5,286 nucleotides of DNA from NCBI GenBank assembly GCA_023427285.1, contig JAEZBH010000117.1, positions 1 to 5,286 on the forward strand. The letters run 5' to 3'. Positions 1-5,286 of the stretch are shown piece by piece. Position numbers and translations under genes: made by a program. Position 1 is the first letter of the stretch. The number at the start of each line of letters is the position of its first letter. The stretch comes from Pseudomonadota bacterium (lineage in GTDB: Bacteria > Pseudomonadota > Alphaproteobacteria > Sphingomonadales > Sphingomonadaceae). The notes below the pieces were generated by a model that saw nothing but the letters and a program-made list of their open reading frames with translations, made no database searches and was not told the DNA's origin.

Positions 1-1592
<1,592 letters not shown>

Positions 1593-3278
1593 TCAAACGA
1601 GACCAACGATGAGCGGCCCAAGCAGGGTCAGCAGCACATTGGCCACAGCATAAGTGATGGCAAAAGGCACGGTCGGGACATTGCTCTCCGCCTTGTCGAG
1701 CACTGCACCGAATGCAGGATTGGAGCTGCGTGAGCCTGACAACGCGCCGGCGAATACCGCCGAGTTGGTGTAGTGGAGCACGTAACGGCCAAAGACCATG
1801 GTCACCAACAGCGGGACCACCGTGACCACCACGCCGAGGCCGAAAATGGTGAGACCCTGCTGCTGGATCGTGACCAAAGCCTGCTTGCCGGAATCCAGGC
1901 CAACCACCGTCACGAAGGCTGCCAGACCGAAATCCTGCAAGAGCTGGCTCGCCGCCGGAGGCAAGGCGCCGAACATCGGGCGCTTGGCACGCAGCCAGCC
2001 GAAAATGAGACCGCTCAGCAATGCGCCGCCGCCGGCACCGAGCGTCAACGGAACGCCGCCGATATTGACCACCAGAAGGCCGATCAACAGACCAACGACA
2101 ATACCCAGCCCCATGTAGACGAAATCGGTTTTGTTGCTGGGCTCAACCGGGTAGCCAGCCTCTTTAACCGCCCGTGCCGTATCTGCATCCGAACCGTAGA
2201 ACGTAATGAGGTCACCATGCATCACAACGGTTTGCGGCAGGACGGGCACGGGCTTGCCCATGCGGGTGATGGCCGAGATGTAAACGCCGTGACGCATTGC
2301 CGGATCGAGGGCCGCCGTCACCTGCTCAATGGTCATCCGGTTCATGCCCTTGCGGGTAAAGACGGCCTGGCGCGAGTGCATCAGCACCGGCGATCCATCC
2401 GGCTTGGTAATCTCCTCACCTATATGCGTGGCTTCGATCACGACCCCGCCGCGCCGACCAACGACCACAACGATATCGCCCTTCTGCAGCGCAGGAGAGG
2501 TTGTAAGATCAAGCGCCTGGCCGCCTCTGATGACGCGCTCGACCGTCAGGGTGTCCTTCGCCTCATGCTCAAGCTCGGCCGGTGTGCGCCCTGCACCCGT
2601 GGTTACCCGATAAGCGCGGCCAACCAGGGACGGCAACGCGGGGGTGATCCCGGCGCCGGTCTGCAGCTCCTTGCCGCGCATCTTGGACTCTGCTGCACGA
2701 GAGGCATCCTTGAGATCCTGCTTCATGAAGCGCGGCACGGTGCTGGCGCAGATGATAATTGCACCCAGCGAACCGAAGACGTAGGTGACCGCATAACCCA
2801 CCGCGACATTGGCCTGAAGCTGCTTGATGGCTTCCGGTGACAGCGGCAGCCGCGCGATGGCATCACCCGCGGTGCCGATAATGGCCGACTGAGTAAGCCC
2901 ACCGCTCGCAATACCGGCCGCCAACCCCTTGTCGAGGTGAAACATCTTGGCGAGCACAAGAACCGTCGCCAGAGAAACAGCCGCCAGGAAGATCGCAAGC
3001 ACAACCTCCCTCAGGCTGGACTTGTTTAGGGAACTGAAGAACTGAGGGCCGCTGTTGTAGCCAACGGCGTAGATGAACACGGCGAACATGATCGATTTGA
3101 CGCCTGCATCCACACTGACGCCAACCTGGCTGACAATCACCGCAACAAGGAGCGAGCCGCCAACGCCGCCCAGCTGAAACCGGCCAAACTTGATCTTGCC
3201 GACAACATATCCAAGCGCAAGAGATAGAAAGAGCGCTATTTCGGGCGATTGGGTGAATACCTTGTGCAACCAGGCCAT
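1593..3278 (-). CDS. aspT: Aspartate:alanine exchanger family transporter (AspT type), second paralog
   Basis: This is a complete 561-residue paralog of the exchanger just upstream, with the same two-half membrane architecture. Helices lie at about 10-28, 35-53, 61-79, 89-110, 118-137 and 160-181, and from about 386 to the C-terminus. Two RCK-C-like domains fill about 222-378, the second carrying KPVPVLPQTV at 342-351. By hand count 43 of 70 residues match the first paralog between residues 12 and 81, including GYxxGxIKxG, QLGG and GPQFF. NKTDF occurs before the second membrane half in both. Differences sit in likely transport-path segments: LTQSAIIGTA (128-137) against ATESAVIGTA, and SGSRSSNPAF (514-523) against AGQQCSTPAI. 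The start is MAWLHK, chosen for its strong ribosome binding site. A longer in-frame reading exists but overlaps the upstream gene by about 150 bases. With aspD 24 bases downstream, aspartate/alanine exchange is the natural inference. This copy could instead have a shifted specificity or partner with the first. Confidence 0.9.
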   Translation of the reverse strand: MAWLHKVFTQSPEIALFLSLALGYVVGKIKFGRFQLGGVGGSLLVAVIVSQVGVSVDAGVKSIMFAVFIYAVGYNSGPQFFSSLNKSSLREVVLAIFLAAVSLATVLVLAKMFHLDKGLAAGIASGGLTQSAIIGTAGDAIARLPLSPEAIKQLQANVAVGYAVTYVFGSLGAIIICASTVPRFMKQDLKDASRAAESKMRGKELQTGAGITPALPSLVGRAYRVTTGAGRTPAELEHEAKDTLTVERVIRGGQALDLTTSPALQKGDIVVVVGRRGGVVIEATHIGEEITKPDGSPVLMHSRQAVFTRKGMNRMTIEQVTAALDPAMRHGVYISAITRMGKPVPVLPQTVVMHGDLITFYGSDADTARAVKEAGYPVEPSNKTDFVYMGLGIVVGLLIGLLVVNIGGVPLTLGAGGGALLSGLIFGWLRAKRPMFGALPPAASQLLQDFGLAAFVTVVGLDSGKQALVTIQQQGLTIFGLGVVVTVVPLLVTMVFGRYVLHYTNSAVFAGALSGSRSSNPAFGAVLDKAESNVPTVPFAITYAVANVLLTLLGPLIVGLV

Positions 3279-3285
3279 AACCCCT

Positions 3286-3292
3286 CTCCTCC
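3286..3292 (-). promoter_or_regulatory. Strong ribosome binding site of the second exchanger
   Basis: The minus strand reads GGAGGAGAGGGGTT immediately before the ATG at 3278, an extended purine-rich Shine-Dalgarno sequence with AGGAG seven bases from the start codon. It fills most of the 17-base spacer after the first exchanger's TAG stop (3298-3296). It fixes the start of the second exchanger at 3278 and rules out the in-frame extension that would run back into the upstream gene. Confidence 0.85.
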
Positions 3293-3295
3293 TTG

Positions 3296-4969
3296 CTATG
3301 CCATATGAAACGCCAGACCGACGACCACAGGCCCCAACAAGGGCAGCAAAACATTCGAGATCGCGTACGTGACAGTGTAACCCACGAGTGCCGTGGAGTT
3401 TCCGGAAGCATTGACAAGAGCGCTGATCGCAGGCGTGCTGCACTGCTGGCCCGCAATCGCACCCAAAAGAAGGGGTGCCTCAAGCTTCAGTATTTTATGG
3501 CCGATGAACAGCGACAGAGACGCAGGCAGCAAAACCGCAAGGATGCTCGTCACCGGCAGCCAGATGCCGTACTCCCGCAGCATCGGCATAACCTCCGGCC
3601 CTGCCGCAAAACCCGCTGCCGCAATGAACGTTGCAAGGCCGAAATCCTTTAGGATCTGGGCTGCCGCGGGCGGGAAGGCACCAACCCCCGCATGGCGGGA
3701 GCTGTACCAGCCGAATACAAGACCAGACACCAGGCAGCCGCCGCCGGTGCCCAACGTCACATGAACGCCGCCAAGCGTCACGCCGCCCATACCAATCAGA
3801 AATCCAACAATAATTCCGAGCCCCAACATGATGAAGTCGGTCTTGTTCGGCGGCGGCACCGCACGCCCCAAGGCTTGCCCCGCGCGCGCAACGGCCCGCT
3901 CCGGACCGTACAACTCAACGACATCTCCGGTCTGGAGAACTGTTTGGGGCAAAACGGGCACAGCATGGCCCATGCGCCGGATGGCGCGAATGTAAGCGCC
4001 CCGAAGCGTTTGAGGCGGCACCAACCGACGCGCATCGGCAAGCGTGTGCCCCATCAAACCGGACTTCCCAAGAATGTAGGATTGCTCGACCAGCGGCAGA
4101 TCGATCCCGACACGCGCCACCTCAGGGCCGAGCGCGGCCTCAGCCGCCACAACAGCCGCCCGGCGGCCAATCAACAGCAAGGTGTCGCCAGCCTGAATTT
4201 TCTCGGTCGGCTGCGGCGCAAAAATGGCATCCCCCCGGCGGAGCCGGACAATGGTTACGGCCTGATCCGTACGCGCTTCAAAATCTCCAACGGTTGCCCC
4301 TACGGCAGGCCCGGCCTCGAACGCCCGCCCGACAAGGTTCGGCAACGCCGCCTGCCCGCCCGCCTCAACCTCGGTTTCGCCCATGTGCCGGGCAAGATCG
4401 GCAGACGCCTGTTTAAGATTGATGCCAAGGAGCAACGGAGCCAATTGGCTGATGAACAGCACGATGGTGATCAGGCCGAACACATACGTAATGCTGTAAG
4501 CGGTGGCGATCTGACCTTGCAGCGCCGTGATCTGGGCCGGAGCCAGCGCCAGCCGCGTCACCGCCTCTGTTGCGGTGCCGATGACGGCGGATTCCGTCGC
4601 CGAACCGGCCAGAACGCCCGCTGCCGCCCCGGCGTTGAGCGACAGCAGGACCGTTGCGCTCATGACAACAGCCAGAACCACAACGACCTCGACCACCGAG
4701 AGAATACCGAAGCGCCAGCCCTTGCGAATGTTGGCAAAGAACTGCGGCCCGCCGGTGTAACCAAGGGCGAAGATGAAAAGAGCAAAGGCAATCGACTTGA
4801 TATCCGGATCCAGCCGAACGCCAGATTGCCCAAGGATCAGTGCCACGATAAGCGTGCCGCAAATGCCGCCCAGTTGGATCTGCCCGATTTTAATGGCTCC
4901 CACCAGATATCCGAGAGCCAGCGCCAGAAAGAGCGCCAGCGTCGGATTGCTGATGAGAAAAGCGCTCAT
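3296..4969 (-). CDS. aspT: Aspartate:alanine exchanger family transporter (AspT type), first paralog
   Basis: This is a complete 557-residue inner-membrane transporter of the AspT family (AAEx, TC 2.A.81), close to the usual length of about 540-560. Two hydrophobic halves flank a soluble middle. Helices lie at about 8-25, 33-50, 57-75, 88-112, 114-135 and 154-181, then 378-398, 402-421, 438-458, 468-490, 496-515 and 528-553. The halves look like repeats: IKIGQIQLGG near 26 resembles GGVTLGGVHVTLG near 395. The middle (about 212-373) contains two TrkA-C/RCK-C-like domains, the second with HAVPVLPQTV at 335-344. Probable transport-path segments are ATESAVIGTA (124-133) and QQCSTPAI (508-515). 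The known family activity is electrogenic exchange of L-aspartate (in) for L-alanine (out). The gene starts inside the porin stop codon and ends 17 bases before a second paralog, with aspD further downstream, which supports that substrate pair. Some family members carry other dicarboxylates such as succinate, so specificity is inferred. Confidence 0.9.
   Translation of the reverse strand: MSAFLISNPTLALFLALALGYLVGAIKIGQIQLGGICGTLIVALILGQSGVRLDPDIKSIAFALFIFALGYTGGPQFFANIRKGWRFGILSVVEVVVVLAVVMSATVLLSLNAGAAAGVLAGSATESAVIGTATEAVTRLALAPAQITALQGQIATAYSITYVFGLITIVLFISQLAPLLLGINLKQASADLARHMGETEVEAGGQAALPNLVGRAFEAGPAVGATVGDFEARTDQAVTIVRLRRGDAIFAPQPTEKIQAGDTLLLIGRRAAVVAAEAALGPEVARVGIDLPLVEQSYILGKSGLMGHTLADARRLVPPQTLRGAYIRAIRRMGHAVPVLPQTVLQTGDVVELYGPERAVARAGQALGRAVPPPNKTDFIMLGLGIIVGFLIGMGGVTLGGVHVTLGTGGGCLVSGLVFGWYSSRHAGVGAFPPAAAQILKDFGLATFIAAAGFAAGPEVMPMLREYGIWLPVTSILAVLLPASLSLFIGHKILKLEAPLLLGAIAGQQCSTPAISALVNASGNSTALVGYTVTYAISNVLLPLLGPVVVGLAFHMA
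4966..4969 (-). promoter_or_regulatory. ATGA stop/start overlap coupling the porin and first exchanger genes
   Basis: On the minus strand the bases ATGA carry both the start codon of the first exchanger (4969-4967) and the TGA stop of the porin (4968-4966). The bases just upstream (AAATACGATTTTGTCCG) show no Shine-Dalgarno-like purine run. The exchanger is therefore probably translated by ribosomes that terminate on the porin message. The overlap is read directly; the coupling is inferred. Confidence 0.75.
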
Positions 4970-5286
4970 CGGACAAAATCGTATTTCAGGCTGGCCTGAA
5001 GCCGGGTGGCATTGGCGTGCTCGCCATTTTGCAGTTTATGGCGTCCGTAAAGCGCCTCAACCCCGGCCGAGAAGCTGGCGCTTCCAACCCATATAAGATT
5101 GAGCGCGCCATACACGCTTGATCTGAAAGCCGTTGGCGGGAGAAATTCATCCCGTTCCAGAATGAGCTTCCCGCCAACCAGATTGGACCGCCAGTGAGGG
5201 CTCCAGTGGCGCGTATAACCGACATAGGCGCCGCGCGCCGACAAGGTGTGAACTTTCCCGTCAGGCTCAATCACGCCATCATAGCC
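4966..5286 (-). CDS. Outer-membrane beta-barrel porin, probably DcaP-like (C-terminal part only)
   Basis: This is the 3' end of a gene whose start lies beyond the right edge of the window; 106 residues remain before a TGA stop at 4968-4966. The visible part looks like the last strands of a beta barrel: alternating polar/apolar segments rich in Tyr, Trp and Arg (AYVGYTRHWSPHWRSNLVGG, then YGALNLIWVG, then FSAGVEALYGRHKL, ending TRLQASLKYDFVR), separated by short charged loops. The pattern of a strand with NLIW, then a GVE-LYG strand, a short loop and RLQxSxKYxF is what I associate with DcaP-like trimeric porins, but only the tail can be judged. Such proteins sit in the outer membrane and pass small anionic solutes. 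Here the gene is coupled to an aspartate:alanine exchanger gene, so dicarboxylate or amino-acid uptake is a reasonable inference. Oddly, the usual terminal aromatic residue is followed by Val-Arg. No signal peptide can be assessed. It could be another porin family. Confidence 0.62.
   Translation of the reverse strand, partial: GYDGVIEPDGKVHTLSARGAYVGYTRHWSPHWRSNLVGGKLILERDEFLPPTAFRSSVYGALNLIWVGSASFSAGVEALYGRHKLQNGEHANATRLQASLKYDFVR

Noticed and set aside
1773..2840. A 355-codon open frame on the plus strand opposite the second exchanger
   Set aside because: It has the same low-complexity His/Gln/Arg-rich composition with no ribosome binding site or family resemblance, and it lies wholly antisense to a convincing transporter gene.
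3279..3443. An in-frame 55-codon N-terminal extension of the second exchanger, to an ATG at 3443
   Set aside because: It would overlap the first exchanger by about 150 bases in another frame, adds non-membrane residues unlike the family, and ignores the strong ribosome binding site before the ATG at 3278.
2863..3483. A 206-codon minus-strand frame across the junction of the two exchangers
   Set aside because: It lies in a different frame from both transporters, overlaps both, and has a Cys/Arg/Trp-rich translation without family features.
3692..4999. A 435-codon open frame on the plus strand opposite the first exchanger
   Set aside because: Its translation is rich in Arg, His, Gln and Pro with no recognisable domain. 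It mirrors a well-conserved membrane protein on the other strand, as expected for G/C-biased third positions.

Overview
The window is a single, tightly packed stretch of minus-strand genes, so everything is transcribed from right to left. It is moderately GC-rich with G/C-biased third codon positions. It encodes the end of an outer-membrane beta-barrel protein, so the organism is Gram-negative. The combination of a DcaP-like porin, aspartate:alanine exchangers and aspartate 4-decarboxylase points to a proteobacterium. I cannot place it more precisely from this sequence.

Layout in transcription order. (1) 5286-4966: the C-terminal 106 residues of a probable outer-membrane porin, whose N-terminus lies outside the window. 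(2) 4969-3296: a complete aspartate:alanine exchanger family (AspT) transporter of 557 aa, whose ATG overlaps the porin stop codon in an ATGA junction. (3) 3278-1593: a second, clearly paralogous AspT-type transporter of 561 aa, 17 bases downstream, with a strong ribosome binding site. (4) 1568-1: aspartate 4-decarboxylase (AspD), 24 bases further on, lacking only its last few residues because the window ends. The only non-coding DNA is the two short spacers (17 and 24 bases). No promoter, terminator, RNA gene, repeat array or mobile element is visible, and the operon promoter must lie to the right of the window.

The genes make sense as one aspartate-decarboxylation module. Aspartate would cross the outer membrane through the porin and enter the cytoplasm through an AspT exchanger. 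AspD would convert it to alanine and CO2, consuming a cytoplasmic proton, and alanine would leave through the exchanger. In organisms where the AspD/AspT pair has been studied, this electrogenic exchange plus proton-consuming decarboxylation builds proton motive force. The AspD/AspT pairing is established biology. What is less ordinary here is the tandem pair of diverged exchangers, the translational coupling of the first exchanger to an outer-membrane porin, and the porin's non-canonical C-terminus.
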